Shown: in pieces, positions 40,101-53,799 of the stretch
Numbering within the stretch: the stretch's first letter is position 1
Layout: each line of letters starts with the position of its first letter
Source of the DNA: Viscum album
Lineage: Eukaryota > Streptophyta > Magnoliopsida > Santalales > Viscaceae
Length of the DNA stretch: 64,000 nt
NCBI GenBank assembly: GCA_963277665.1
Contig: OY728128.1
Span: 1,861,934,988 to 1,861,998,987, forward strand
Direction: 5' to 3'
Translations under genes and position numbers: made by a program
The notes under the pieces: model-generated
The model's input: only the letters and a program-made list of their open reading frames with translations
Told to the model about the DNA's origin: nothing
Database searches by the model: none

Positions 40101-43100
40101 AATCATATTGATTTTGTAATTGTCTTCAGAATAATATTTTACAACTCAAGGACAATAATTTTTGAGAATGAATCAATGATGGGTTCTATGGAAGGAATTT
40201 CCAATTCAGCAATTTGTCAAGTGGGTGGAACAATATCTTATATGATACGCTCTATAATATGTGAACACATCATATCTAATGATTCCATAGGAAATGAATT
40301 AAATCATACACTGTATTTCAAATTTAAAACACATATCTATGTGTGGGGATAGAGCAGAGTCAAATTTTTTTTACCATTGGGGAAAGATGATGGAAATATC
40401 TCCTAAAATAATCTCTAAAAACATTTTGAGAAAAATTAATTGGTTTTTTACTAAGATGATGTTTAAATTTTCAAAAAACAGTGAAATCCTTTTGACGTTA
40501 TATGGATTGTATGGTTAGTTTATCCATGGATCCATCTATGACAACACTAACAATAGCTATGAAATTATTAGCCCAAATAATTGGAACCATGAAATCACAC
40601 TCCATTTGAAGAATTTGAACGTTATTTCACATATTATGCTTCTGTAACATAACTAAAAGGTCACCAATTTTTTCATAATGATTAGTAACTAGATAATAGT
40701 CTAATTTACGAAACATAGATGTTAGCTTTGGTTCAATTAGACATAGTATAAATAATGGTGGTAAATAGAGAAATAATTAACTTCACTTATGTGACATAAT
40801 AAACAAATTTTCTTGTTTTGATTCAGTGATTAATAAAACCAACCATGGTATTTTTAATTTTTAGGAATCCTCTTTAATAATAGTATAGTAGTACCTATAA
40901 TTATTGACAGTGGAACATTTTTTCCATTATCGTTTTTTATTCCGGGATAATCATGAGCAATTTTAAATAATATATGATTTTTTTTAAGGAATAAAAAATA
41001 ATAATGTTTATGTTATGCCTCTATGAATCTAAACATATTTAAAATATTTAGCATCATATTGATTTTTGAGTCTTTTGGGAATGAGAATGAGAGGGGTTTA
41101 ATTCTTCAAAATTGTTTTATTTTCCACCTTATATACAATAATAACTTTATGATATACTTATTTTATTATTTCCTACATCATTTTCTTCTTTTTTATATCT
41201 TTATAATGTTTTTACTCATCATTCAATTATATTTGGGCCATGTCATCCAGGAATGTTAAATTATCATTTTCTATATTTTTTTAATGTTATATATTTTCTA
41301 TCTCATCTTTATATGATTGAACAATAATATTTTCTTTTTTAATAAGATTATTATGGTGATAATAACAATTAAAATATCAATGGGATTTAATTATAATAGT
41401 CTCGACATCATTATATTCCCACTTTCTCAAAAGTATCTTTTTATTCCACTAATTTTGATTCAGAGATTGTTTATGGAGTATTTTTAATAGTATATTTCAT
41501 CAATCACCACATATTTTTGTGAATACATTACTCTAAATAATTAAATATCCCTTCATGATTTCAATGTGAATTCCAAAATTTATAAAAATTCCCATTTTGA
41601 ATTTTTTTCTTGGCCTTTTTAGAAAATCTATTGAAGAATGTTTTTTAACACACATTAGTCCCTGAAATATAGATTTAGGTGGTTTATATATCTCTTGTTA
41701 TATTTCATTGAAAAAGGATCATTATTTTCATCGTTACCTAAATTATATGTATTAATCATTATATCATTATTGAAAATTTATGTACAAATTCGATGAGAAA
41801 TTCTAATTTTCCCATACCTTCCATAAAAATTAAATGGGTCGCAATTTTTTCTTACAAAAAAATCAATAGATGCCTAAGTGTTCGTTTCTCTCTTATAAAT
41901 TTTTATCTTCCCAATGAACATATTTTTTGAATTCTGATTATGTTTATAAAATAAATGTTCCATATTCGCAACTTTCATGACTGGGAAATCCCCACCAAAA
42001 GATTTATCAAAAACATTTTTGGGAGGTGGTAAAATTAATTTATTTACTCTCTAGAAAAGGTGTATAGAGACAGTTTGGATGAAATATTGTGTAATTAGTG
42101 TTATAAAATTGTAAATTTTTTTATTAAAGTGCTGTCCTTTATCATTTAGAATAATTTTAATATTTGTTATAATTAAAATTGTTGTGAACCTATGATAAAA
42201 TTTATAATAAATAAGTTGAAAAGTAACACCAGTGTTTTACTGATCTCCTCTTCAAGTTTCTATAATCAGATTAAATAATTATTATCGAATAAAAAATTAA
42301 ATTGACATAGCCAAATATATTAATCTCTATGAAAATTAAGAGGAATCCACTAAAGAATACAATAAATATATAATGAACTCACCTGAATCCTCATTCAGTT
42401 GACTATTATATTTGTGTATCATTATTTAATAGAATTATTTTATCTCATTATTTTATGACCATGGGGATAAAAATATTCAATTTGTTTTGTTGGAAATATG
42501 ATATTTTTAGAAATCCCAACATTTGGCCATCTCGATATTTTGGTTTCAAGGATGATGTGGTGGAAATTATATATTTATATTTATATTTTCATATAATTTA
42601 ATTTTTATATTGTTTATTTCACCTTTATTTTTATTTATTTGTCTACAAGATTGTTTTTTATTTCATGAAGTAGTGAATTTAGTTTTTATGTGAATAATAC
42701 CCAAGATTGTTTGAAATATCACGTAAAAAATAATTCAATAACAAAAAACACAATATTAAATAAAATAAGGGTGTGGGGATAATTTTTTTCAATGAGCTCA
42801 TTTTTTATTAGAGTGAATTAATTTAATAGTTTTTTTATTAAAATTTCTTAGATTACTTTTTTTGTTGTTTTTATTTATTTTTCCTCTACATTTCACCAAA
42901 AAATTGGTTCTTTTATTGATCCAGTAAAATTTAAATATTTCTTTTCCATATAATAAAAAAAATGGCAAGTGGAGTCGAACATAAAAAAAGTAAAAAGTGT
43001 GTGAAAAAATAATAAAAATTAAAAATTATAAAATAGAAAATTAAATTCAGGATGATAGTTAATGGATTGTATAAAATAATGATGGAATACAGAAGTGGGG

Positions 43101-45008
43101 GAATAAATATAAGTTAAAGCATTAGGTAAATGATAATAGGGTAAAATGGATGTTAATACTAAACATGGGATGAACAATGGGAAAAGTGATTTTATGAATA
43201 GATAAATGGATCGGGGTTATTAAATTAAAATAAACCACATAAGTGATAGAAATAATTATAAAAACAAGGGAATAAAATTTCATCCCATGATCATAAACCT
43301 TGACCAATGATCTCTCTCAAGGTGGATATCTCTAAAAAACACATGGAATGGATGATCTGTCATAGAAAAAATAGAACCTTAAAATTTTATAATTTATATA
43401 CTTTTATATCATGTTGTAAAGGGGAAAATAATCCACTATACTTCACTCACCCATGTATGATGCCTCTTATAAATAACTCATTTAAGTACTAGATGAATAA
43501 ATCATTTGCAGGATAAAGAAACACAATTAAATTAAACTAAGAATTACAGGATTTCCAATTTCATATAAGATCAACCCTAAATTGATTAAATAAGTAGGAA
43601 AGAAGTAAATAGTTATATAATTTAGGAATAAAACAACATTTAATTATTAATACTAAAATTATAATTTAAAATGGATATTTTAATACATTCTAATATTTTA
43701 CCACTAAATAATTTAGTTACACATGATGAAAGAAAAAAAAAAATTCATGAAATACACCTAGAATGAGATATAGAAAAGTAATGATGATAATAGAAAAAAT
43801 AATATTCTATATTAATATACATTCTTTTTCTCTTGATCTAGTTGCCTCTAAATTACTCCATAAAGCACTACCACATCCTTATTATTTTCTCTCTTCTCCA
43901 TCTCTAATAAAAATGGGTATAAATCACATTACTCTCTCAAATATGTATAATATAATTTTTCTCTCACAGTTGGGAGCTCAACATATGTATCATGAGAAAC
44001 CAAATTTGTTGTTGTTGACTATACATTATCTATATCCTATGTGACTCAAGAAAATACCTCAATTAGAAATCATACCCCTATATTGGTTAAAATTATACTA
44101 CCAAAGATGAATATATACATATATCAATATTTTATTAAACTATTCATCATCTCTAACATAGGTGACTCCAGAAAATATCTTCAATAGAACTCATACCCCC
44201 ATATGAGTTAACCATATACTATAAAAAAGATGGATGTAGACATATATCAATATTTTATTAAATCTCATTTGGCATTCCCATTTCCCCCAACCAGTTTTCA
44301 ATAATATCATACATATTTAATTATTTTTCCTAAATCATTTAGTTTTTATAATTTAATGAGCTCCGAATACTGTTATTTATCACACTTCAATTCCTTTGAA
44401 CATAACAATGGAATATAGAGATAATAATTCATTATAACGCGTCTAGTGATTATCCAACAAGCATATTAACTATATATAAGTTGATGAAGAATGGTTGGAA
44501 AACCCCATTTTTTTACTTCATGAACACTTGCTCATATTGACCATAACATCCCCTTTACATTTCAATCTAGGAATGGATCTTTTTAAACTAGAGAAACCAA
44601 GGATGATCATAACAACATCACAACATGGAGAAATCAAGTTAAAAATCTATTTGAGTCCATATCTGTGCTTGGATATTATTATCATGTTAAAAACATCCTT
44701 GAGAGATTATATTGAGTAGGTTATGTGCACATAATGTACTCATCGCAACCACGCCATTTGAGACCACTGTTTCCCCCATCGACTAGCCCATTTATCAAAC
44801 ATAAAATAGTAATGATATATAAAAACCTTCTTCCATAGTAATAGTCCCATATAATTTCATTCCCTTATTTAACATTTATTTATTTAATTAAAATTATAAA
44901 AAATTGTATTTTTCTACATTCTTAAACTCTATAGTGTTTTTCCCTTATCAACTGAAAATATGCATCAATTAATGTTATGTAAAATCAAACTTCTTGATTC
45001 TCAACCTT

Positions 45009-45030
45009 ATATATATATATATATATATAT
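45009..45030. repeat. (TA)n microsatellite
   Basis: A clean run of about eleven TA repeats in otherwise featureless DNA. Confidence 0.85.
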
Positions 45031-48000
45031 TAAATTTATGTTCATCTATAATATTCTTTGGCTGATCTCAATATTATATAGTCATTCACAAATAACATCA
45101 ATATGTTTATTTTCTGAATTCTTCCCATCTACATTTAGGTGAAACTTCATTGATGTTTAAGCATAATTGAAAATACTATAACATCCGTAAAAACATGAGT
45201 GTATGTTTTTCTCTCCATATGCCCTTCAATTCATGTGAATTATCAATGTAAAAGTTCACCGTTTGTAATTTATCTATTCTATTAGTCATTAATGTATACA
45301 TTGTAAGAAATGTGAGTGATTTCACAATATTCATATGTCTCAGTCGAATAATCAAAAATATTCGAGTAAAATAATTTTATTTTATCTTAACTCTGATTTC
45401 TTTTCAATTTTACTAAATCAAGATGAATATCGGATACAATATCTTGACATACCTTTATAACCATACATGAGAACCCATATTTTCACTCTCTGTATTTCAA
45501 AATTCTCCATTACTTATTTTTTATACAATTCACTACATTTATGTCTAGGTAAAAATTCATATAGTGTCACAAAATATCTTACACATGATGTAATGATTAT
45601 TGTGGGTTCAAAGTATCCCATTAATGCATTGTCTAACAAGTTCGTACTTATCCATTCAAGATAACATCATTCATATTTAGACATAATTATATCCAATGGG
45701 GCTACCTTATATAAATTTACTTACAGATGTGGAGAATTAAAATTTCTTATGGGATCACTAAATAATTATCATACTCCCATATCTAATTTTTAAAAATTTA
45801 TTATAAAACATTCATGGAAAATTGAAACAATAATCACTACATAAAATATGAAATTCAATGATTTCACTACAATGGAATAAAATAAATACTAAAATGAAAA
45901 TGTAAATCCATCGTATATTATTCCATGTTTTTTAAAATTGTATCAAATGTGTTTAAAATTTCTCAAACAAATAATATATTAAATTCAGAACATCAAGCTA
46001 GTAAGTATTTAAATACAATAATATAATCATCAAAATCTATTAAAAAAGGTAAATTTAAGATAATATAGTTTTTTCCAAAAATAATATCTAATGTATAATA
46101 ATATAATGTTTTGAAATTAAATCACAAAACCATTGAAATATCTAACACTTCTAAAAATTGGTTTTTCAATATCATCTAAAACAATATAAATCATCATTCT
46201 AAAAACTAACAGAAATAAAAATAAAAAAAATTTATGATTTGATACCAAATACAGCTACTTTCAATTTTTTATTCATGGATTTATAATTACTACATTAAAC
46301 TATAATAATTAAGGATTTATATTTAAAAAACACGTTAAAACATAAAAAATCATCAAAAAATCATCAGTATGTTGTGTAAAACATGAATCAAATAATGAAA
46401 AAATTACCCAAACATAACATACATTTATAATACAAAATTTTACATAAATATGTATTACATATCATAGTAAATTATAAAATAAATTGGTCAGATTAGTTGA
46501 ACTATTTTATATCTATAAGGAACTTTTATTTTAGAATTAGTTTTCATGATCTCTGAAAATTTTAATCAATAATGGATTTTTTTAGAAATTTTACATGTAA
46601 TATTTATATTCATTACCCATGGAATGGAACCATATGATATGGTACATATAATATGTTTATTAAATGAAAAAATGATATCAATCAAATATATTAAGTGTGA
46701 ATCAGATGGACATGTGTTTATGAGAACATAGTAATGTTCTATAAATATTTTATATGAAAATGATAACCAATAAAACAAAGATCAGAAATAAGTATTCATA
46801 AAATATTTATATTGGAATAGCCTCTGAAATTAGTCATAGGAGTGTGGAAGCATGGGTTAGAAATCCTAATCCATGTAAATATAAAAATATAAATTCCTAA
46901 TCACATAGAAGTAATGAAAAAAATAAGAATGAAATGCATTTCTCATCTCATGGATCACTACCAAGATCATCATCACACAGTTAACAAAATTCCATAACAT
47001 AGTGGATTGAGTCCACTCCACATTCCCTATAAACATTTTGGATTATTTTTACACCCAATTTGTTAAATTTAATATCTTGAGATATAAATACTTATCTTAT
47101 TATTGAAATGGATATATAATTCTAGTTCCACCCATCATATAATAAAAAACAATACTTATGTGTCCCACATAAATGTGAAAAAATTTAAAATTACACTATA
47201 GAATAATTAGCTAATTTAAATTAAATAATTTTCTTTATAACCATAATAATATTTATAAAAAATTATTTATATAATGAAATTGATTATTTAAATCCCATGT
47301 TAAAAATAAGAAACATTAACTAATTTGAAAAAATATGAAGATATCATTATAAAAAACTATAACAAATTCTTATAATAATAGTAAATATAATTTTATATTG
47401 GATTAATTTCGTAAAAAACAATATATGTAAAATATTTGATTAATTTTTTTTAAATTAAATAAAATATTTTGATGAAAAATGAAAACATGGAAAGGGAGTT
47501 TTATAATGTAAGAGAAAGAATATAATTGGATGAAGTTACATATACTAAAATTTTAGAAATATTTTATCTCACACATTTATAATGATAATTAAAGTAAAAG
47601 AATAATGTCAAATATTCATATAATTAGGGAAAATGAAATTATTAAAAACATAAGAAAAAGGTTAATATTGAAGAAAAAACTCTAATATAAAATACAATAG
47701 AAGACCAGTTCAACTACCAGACATCATTTTAGATGAATAGTGAAACTTATGGAGTGGAAATTGTAATAAGGTATGTAAAACCTAGAAATATAGATAGTAG
47801 AATAAATAGATGAAAATCTATATTTAAGGAACATATAATTTACCTAAATTTATATTTAGATACAGAAAATTTAATTATCAGTGGGTGATTGGAATATAAA
47901 CCCTCACATCAAATTATTGCTTTCTTGGATGCACTCTAAGTCACTATATAAAAATTTTACATTTATTATTATAATTTATAAGAATCATATTCATATATTT

Positions 48001-48699
48001 TTAATTTTTTATATTCATTCATAATTCCTTATCACACATATAAAATATTATTTTTTTAAAACTTAAAATTCATGTTTGAATTATGTCATTTTCTCACACA
48101 TGATATAGTTTGAATGTTTTAGTCCTTACTCCTTAATTATGTTCTCATCACCTTCATAATTTCCATAACGATCAAATATAATTATTATATATAGTTCAAT
48201 ACAAAGTTTTTAATTTCATTAAATTTTTTATGGTTTTATAAGAACACATTAAAATTATCTTTTCAGTGGTTATGAATTTTATTAAAAATAATTGACTTTA
48301 TTAGTGAATATACTTTTGAATAAAATAATTATATATTTATGGAAACATATAAAATTAATTAAAATTACAATGTACCACCTTTATATTTTTTTAATTTTTC
48401 ATTCATCATATTAATGTTTTAACACCACCCATATATATGCTAAAATAGACACAAATCATAACACATTATGATAATTAAAAGTGTAAGAACTTGTTTTTTA
48501 TAGTAGTATTATAACAATTTTATAAAATTAATGATCATAAAAACATGATATGAATGTCCTAATCATTAATAAAGAAGATGAGGATTCAAAAGATAAATAC
48601 AAATTTTTAATTTGAGGAAAACACTTATACTTATGATTTGAATCATCTCGTAAGGAGCCTCTTTCAAATGAGAGATTAAAGAATCCTTGTGAAAATAAG

Positions 48700-51600
48700 T
48701 CCCAAAATGGTAAATAGGATTATTTTATAGAGGAGATAAAATTGGAATTGAGATGAAATATAATGGAATGTTCTGTTGGGTTTGGGTAGAAGATATGAAC
48801 CTTTTCTAGTTGAGTGGGTGTGGTATTTTTACAAATATTCATCCCATAATATGTATGAAATTTAATTTTTCTAGGAAGTGGAAAAATAAATTATAATGGA
48901 AGTTCAGATGTCCATAATAACCTTATAAATAAATTTTGAGGAACATTTTTCTTCCATTTAATATAATTATACCATATAATAACTAATTAAACACAATTTA
49001 ACATTTTTTGAGGGTAACCCACTTTTTCCCCAATAAATAATTTTTTTGAAAAATGAAATATTACATATCACAAAATTTCAATTACATAAATTCAAAAATT
49101 AAAAATAAATTTTTAAAATTAAATTAAAAAATTAACTAAACTATTTGTTTAAAAAAAGAAGTGACCAAAAACAAATTTTTTTGAAACTATTGATTGAGGA
49201 TAAGAGTGTCATTTTTCATTTTCCTTAAAATGTAATAAAAATTAAATGACTATCTTTTTATTTCATTGTGACTTAAAATTACTATTTATGTGGGTTTTAA
49301 TGAATTGGGGATAACAGGTTATGCTTCATGAGGCATGATTTTTAATTATGGGAAGTGTGTGCTGTTTTTTTGCCAACATGACTTTTTCTCCAAATTTGTT
49401 ATGATAACATCAAAATAAAATTACATCATGTTAAATTTTATAAATAGTATTTTATGGACACAAAAAAATCATAGTTTCAAAGGTGTGATTTTATATTATT
49501 ATAAAAAAAAGTTCACTTCATTAACATTTGATATATATTCTATGTATAGGGAATGACTAAGTTTAATATAAAAGAATTATTAATATTCATGAATTTATAT
49601 CATCTAGAATGTCATTTTGAAATTTTTCGTTTACTATATGACTTTGAAGAGAGTTTAATAATTTCATGGGTTCCTTATTGGAAATGAAAATTTCATATCC
49701 TCCTCATATAGAAATATAATGAAAATATTTCCCAAAAATATTAAAGATCATGCTTTGAGATTATGTTATTAGTTTGGGGATACCAAAAGAAGAAAATATT
49801 CCTTCATTATATTTTTTATTGATTAAAATTTATTCCATAATTATTTGAATGAATCATTTTAAATATATAAATTAAATATGATGTCAACATATGTTATGAT
49901 GGGATTGGGTGGAAATGAAGTATTTATTTGGACCTAGACTAGTTAAATTGATAACCCTTTGATTTTATTTCACTTTGAAGAAGAAGATGATTTTTAATCA
50001 CTGAAGAAGCCATATACACGCCATTAATGAATAAATGAAGAGTTTATAATTAGGTGTAATTTTTTATAAATATTCAAAAAAAATTAATATCAATGAATCA
50101 AGAGTATGAAAACGGGTTCTTTGATAGTCATGTCTATTTAAAGATTGTAAGATATCATTACATGCTCTAATCATTAATTTTTTACTGATGTATTTTATAA
50201 TGCATGAATATTAGTAATGAATATATAAAATATGTATCAACCAGATCATTAAAATTTCCTTCTATCTGATGAGTTTGATTTGTATCCATATACGATCTTT
50301 ATTTATTGGCTAGTACAGATTAAGAAAATGGTAGACATGATTTTGATAAAATAGTGTATATAGTTGGTGAAAGTGTTTTCATATAATGTAATAGTTATTA
50401 GGTGGTATTTAGATGCATTGAACCATAAATTTCAAAAATGGTTAGATTTATGCATAAAGGTTGATTTTATGCATCTTTTATTAGATCAAAATCTAATGTT
50501 ACATTCTAACAAGACACAATAGAATTGGAATGTAAGTATAAATTTCATTATGGTGGCCTTTAGACTGATATTTATTGTTTTTAAGGGATAAGCGTTCAAT
50601 CATGATTAATTGAATAGTAATTATAAAAATTAATGTGAAAATTACATGTTGGTTTAGAGGTAAATGAAAAAACATAGTTAGGTTTATGGTAGGATGTAAC
50701 ATGTTTTTATTTTGGTATTTAACCCTATATAATTTTGTGAAAGTTCAGATAAATTATGTTGTCAACATTTTAGTTTTAAAAAATATTAAAGGTTATATTT
50801 TCAATTAAAATATTCCCATCTTTGTTTCCACTATTACAAGCATAAACTATCATATACTACTATTAGAGACTTTATTGGGTTGTTCTGGGACTTGAACCCA
50901 ATAAAGGTGGAAGATTTTCATTTCTATTATGTGGACCAACATCATAATTGTGTAATATAATATATATTTCTAATATTATTTAATCACTCATAATTACATA
51001 GTAGATCTATCATCATACAAAAAAATTGATCACATGTATTGTGTCAAATTAAATCACAAATTAAAAAAATCATTACATTAAGTTTATGTTTCTTCATTTT
51101 GATGGAACATTTTATAATCATCAATTTTTTATTTTATATCTACATGAAATTTACAGTATATTTCATCTTATGGTAGGTGTCTTCCATTCCATAATTGGAA
51201 AATTATGATTCCATGATTTGTGATTGATGTGAATTTTATTTTCTTGATTACTACATGATTTTGAAAAAGTAAATGTTAATTTGAAATTGGACTAATGACC
51301 ATTTGGTTTTTTAAATTAATTTTTATTACATCGAATGGAAATTTTTATTTTTAATTTTGATGGAAAATTGGATTTTGGGATACTATAGTCATGTGGTTGA
51401 TTGGGAAAATTGATTTATTTAGAAAAAAATCTTATTTTTTCATAAATCTGTTTTCGGAAAAAAATATTATATAAATTTTTATGTATGAAATTATAATTAC
51501 ATATTATTAGTCTTTCCAAAACAAATATGTTATAGGAAGAAAAATAATTTTATAAATAAATGTGACTAAGGTAGGAAAAATTCGTTAGAATTGTTTCAAA

Positions 51601-53781
51601 TAGATTGAATGAAAATATAATGACTACTAGTTTCGAAGTTTGTGATGGTGGTCAAGACATATGATAATACATATTGAAAAAGGAGGGTTGTAAATGTAAA
51701 ATAGATTGATGGATGGTGATCCATGATGAGTAATATTGGAATCAAAGGTAGGTATTAATTATAATATTGATTTATATTCCATGAAATTCATGATAATTGA
51801 TATGGATCAAAAAATGCGCAATTTCTTATGAGTGAATTGAGTAGGGATACATTGGTTTTTTAAAAACTCTCATATGATTTATTTTAATGATGCTTATATT
51901 TTGTTGTGTATTTGGAATAAATTAAATTTTAATAGTCTATAAATATTTTCAGAAAGGAATTTCAATATATTTTGTGATATATCATACATTGGAATTCAAT
52001 TGAGTGGTTCCGAGAAATTAATTAAAATATGGAATCACTCACCTATACCTATATGTTATTGTGTGTGTGGGTAAAATTTAATGATAATGGAAGAGGGAAG
52101 AAAATTTTATTCTTAAAGTAATGATTATAGGAGAAATTTTTGCAGATTAGAAATTCATTATTATGGAATATATCGTAAGAGAATTTTTACTATCCTTTTG
52201 GAGTATGTGTTAATTGTCAATATTTTTTCACAAGGTATTGAATTTTCTCAACTGTTTTTGTATAATTTGTATGCTCTATTTACATAAATATATATTCAAA
52301 TGCTTTTAATAAAAATTTATTTCAATATTATATATGTATTCTTCACCTTTGGAAAAACATTTCAACTAATAGTAATTATTTATACCATTATATTGGTTAT
52401 CATTAATAGTGGAAGTGCAATATAAATAATTGTTTGTTAGAACCCCAAATATTGTAATCAATGTTTCATTTTCAGTTAATGTATTATAATTAACCCTCAT
52501 ATTGGATATGTAATAAATGTTAATTATTTCTTAAGTTATCTTTTTACCTAAATTTAAAATGAATATATCAGAAAATCAATAATCATGATTGAATGTTCGA
52601 AGACAAATTATAATGGAATGGAAAATACATTGTGCACCTCAAAATTTATATTCAATCATTCCTGACCATTGAGTTTAATGGTTATATCATTGTGACTATA
52701 ATGACTTATGCACGTTATTGTGTACCCCCCGTAATTATGTAATCAATAATTACATCAGTTGGATATCTCTATATAAAATTGAATAAATGAACCACCTCCT
52801 TTTTTATTTATGTGACAATACTCTATGAGTGTTTTAATAAAAAATACTATCTAAGACCATTATATTTCATCTTTTTGTATTTGAAGGGGTATGAATGTGA
52901 CTTTATTTAATGTACATGAAGAGGGATGTGAACCTTCAAATAGAGGGAAGTACATTGATAAGCCCCATTATATTATCCTATGATGAATTATATGATAGTG
53001 ATTTTTATTGTTCTTCAATGTTGTATTAAGCTAGGGTATGTTACTGCATCATAATGTCTGTAGTGTGGAAGAAGATAAGGTTTTATGTTTTGGGTGTCCT
53101 TCTATCAATAATAGTTATATGAGTGATGGACATATGGTTAATTATATGATTTCATGCTCTTTGGAATAATCAGAGATATGGTATATTTGAAAATGAAAAG
53201 TGGCGTTTCAATTGGTGGCTCTAGATGTTCATTTCATTAGATCTACTTTTCTGAGGGTTGTTTTGTTAATGATGTAGCTGTTTTTTATGACGGATGGTTG
53301 AGGTGTATCTGGTGAACTGTATATGACTAAGGATTGAGTAATGATTCTTAGATTATTGTGTATTCCAGCATGAAATAGTGTGATTCATAGTGTCTATCAT
53401 TATTAATGTTGAATTTAAGGTAGTTTAACCACCAGGATTTGGGAGATATTGTATCAAGAAAATATAAATTTTAATTTCCATATAGTTCAACCACTCTCTA
53501 TAACAACATGGTCTAGTTTTCTCCTTAATTGTTATAAATCTAGAGTATCTCTCATATTAATTCTATTTCATTTAAATTTTGTAAAATCCTTGGTTGAAGA
53601 TTGAACGTTGTGACATTTCATGGTCCTTTGGGTTATTTTAATGCTTTGAATTCATTTATTAGCCTCTTATGATTTTAGGTGAGTTTCCCTACATTTTTCT
53701 CTAATCCTCAACTTCCCCTAGGTTTTCAATCCCTTAGAAATCATGTTTTCAGTTTTTTAGTTCAATTGGTTGGGGTTATTA
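48700..53781 (+). repeat. LTR copy 4, inferred 5' LTR of the large chromovirus-like element
   Basis: Evidence is thinner than for the other copies. The anchor is readable at 50,857-50,910 ('tttattgggttgttctggga', then 'cttgaacccaataaaggtgg'), 2,924 bp before a plausible LTR end 'ggttggggttatta' at 53,781. 'tgtttcaaatagattgaatg' at 51,592 matches one unit of the 50-bp array. A subrepeat-like core 'tatgcacgttattgtgtacc' lies at 52,708. The G/T-rich strand bias begins near 48.7 kb, about 5 kb before the LTR end, as expected from copies 1 and 3. I could not identify the TATA block in this copy. Confidence 0.45.
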
Positions 53782-53799
53782 TTTTTATAGATAGCAGCA
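53782..53799 (+). other. Primer-binding-site relic after LTR copy 4
   Basis: 'ttttatagatagcagc' directly follows 'ggttggggttatta'. It fits the LTR end - T run - tRNA-Met site layout with substitutions (TATAGATAGCAGC in place of a TGGTATCAGAGC-type site). It is weak alone but lies at the distance predicted by the other copies. Confidence 0.35.

Larger units (their letters stand above)
28240..48650. other. Long AT-rich interval without a recognisable gene
   Basis: About 20 kb with only short, unsupported frames (for example 31,301-31,534, 32,933-33,169, 40,077-40,352, 43,763-44,044 and 44,495-44,719, plus 33,919-34,128 and 43,122-43,307 on the minus strand). Much of it, notably 29.4-40 kb and 43-47.9 kb, is A/C-rich on the given strand, while 40.8-43 kb is mixed or T-rich. 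By analogy with the forward elements I infer decayed reverse-oriented insertions, but I could not read reverse transcriptase or integrase on either strand. It is separated sharply from the pol relic at 28.2 kb. Confidence 0.4.

Noticed and set aside
40077..40352. 91-codon forward frame
   Set aside because: Its product shows no domain, signal or repeat, and it is isolated in decayed DNA. Frames of this size are expected by chance over 64 kb on six frames.
43763..44044. 93-codon forward frame
   Set aside because: No recognisable domain and no promoter or splice context that supports a gene.
50871..50905. tRNA-like T-arm ('gggttcaagtccc' on the minus strand)
   Set aside because: No cloverleaf, anticodon stem or acceptor stem can be formed around it. 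The segment aligns better as the LTR anchor shared with 22,551 and 62,285.
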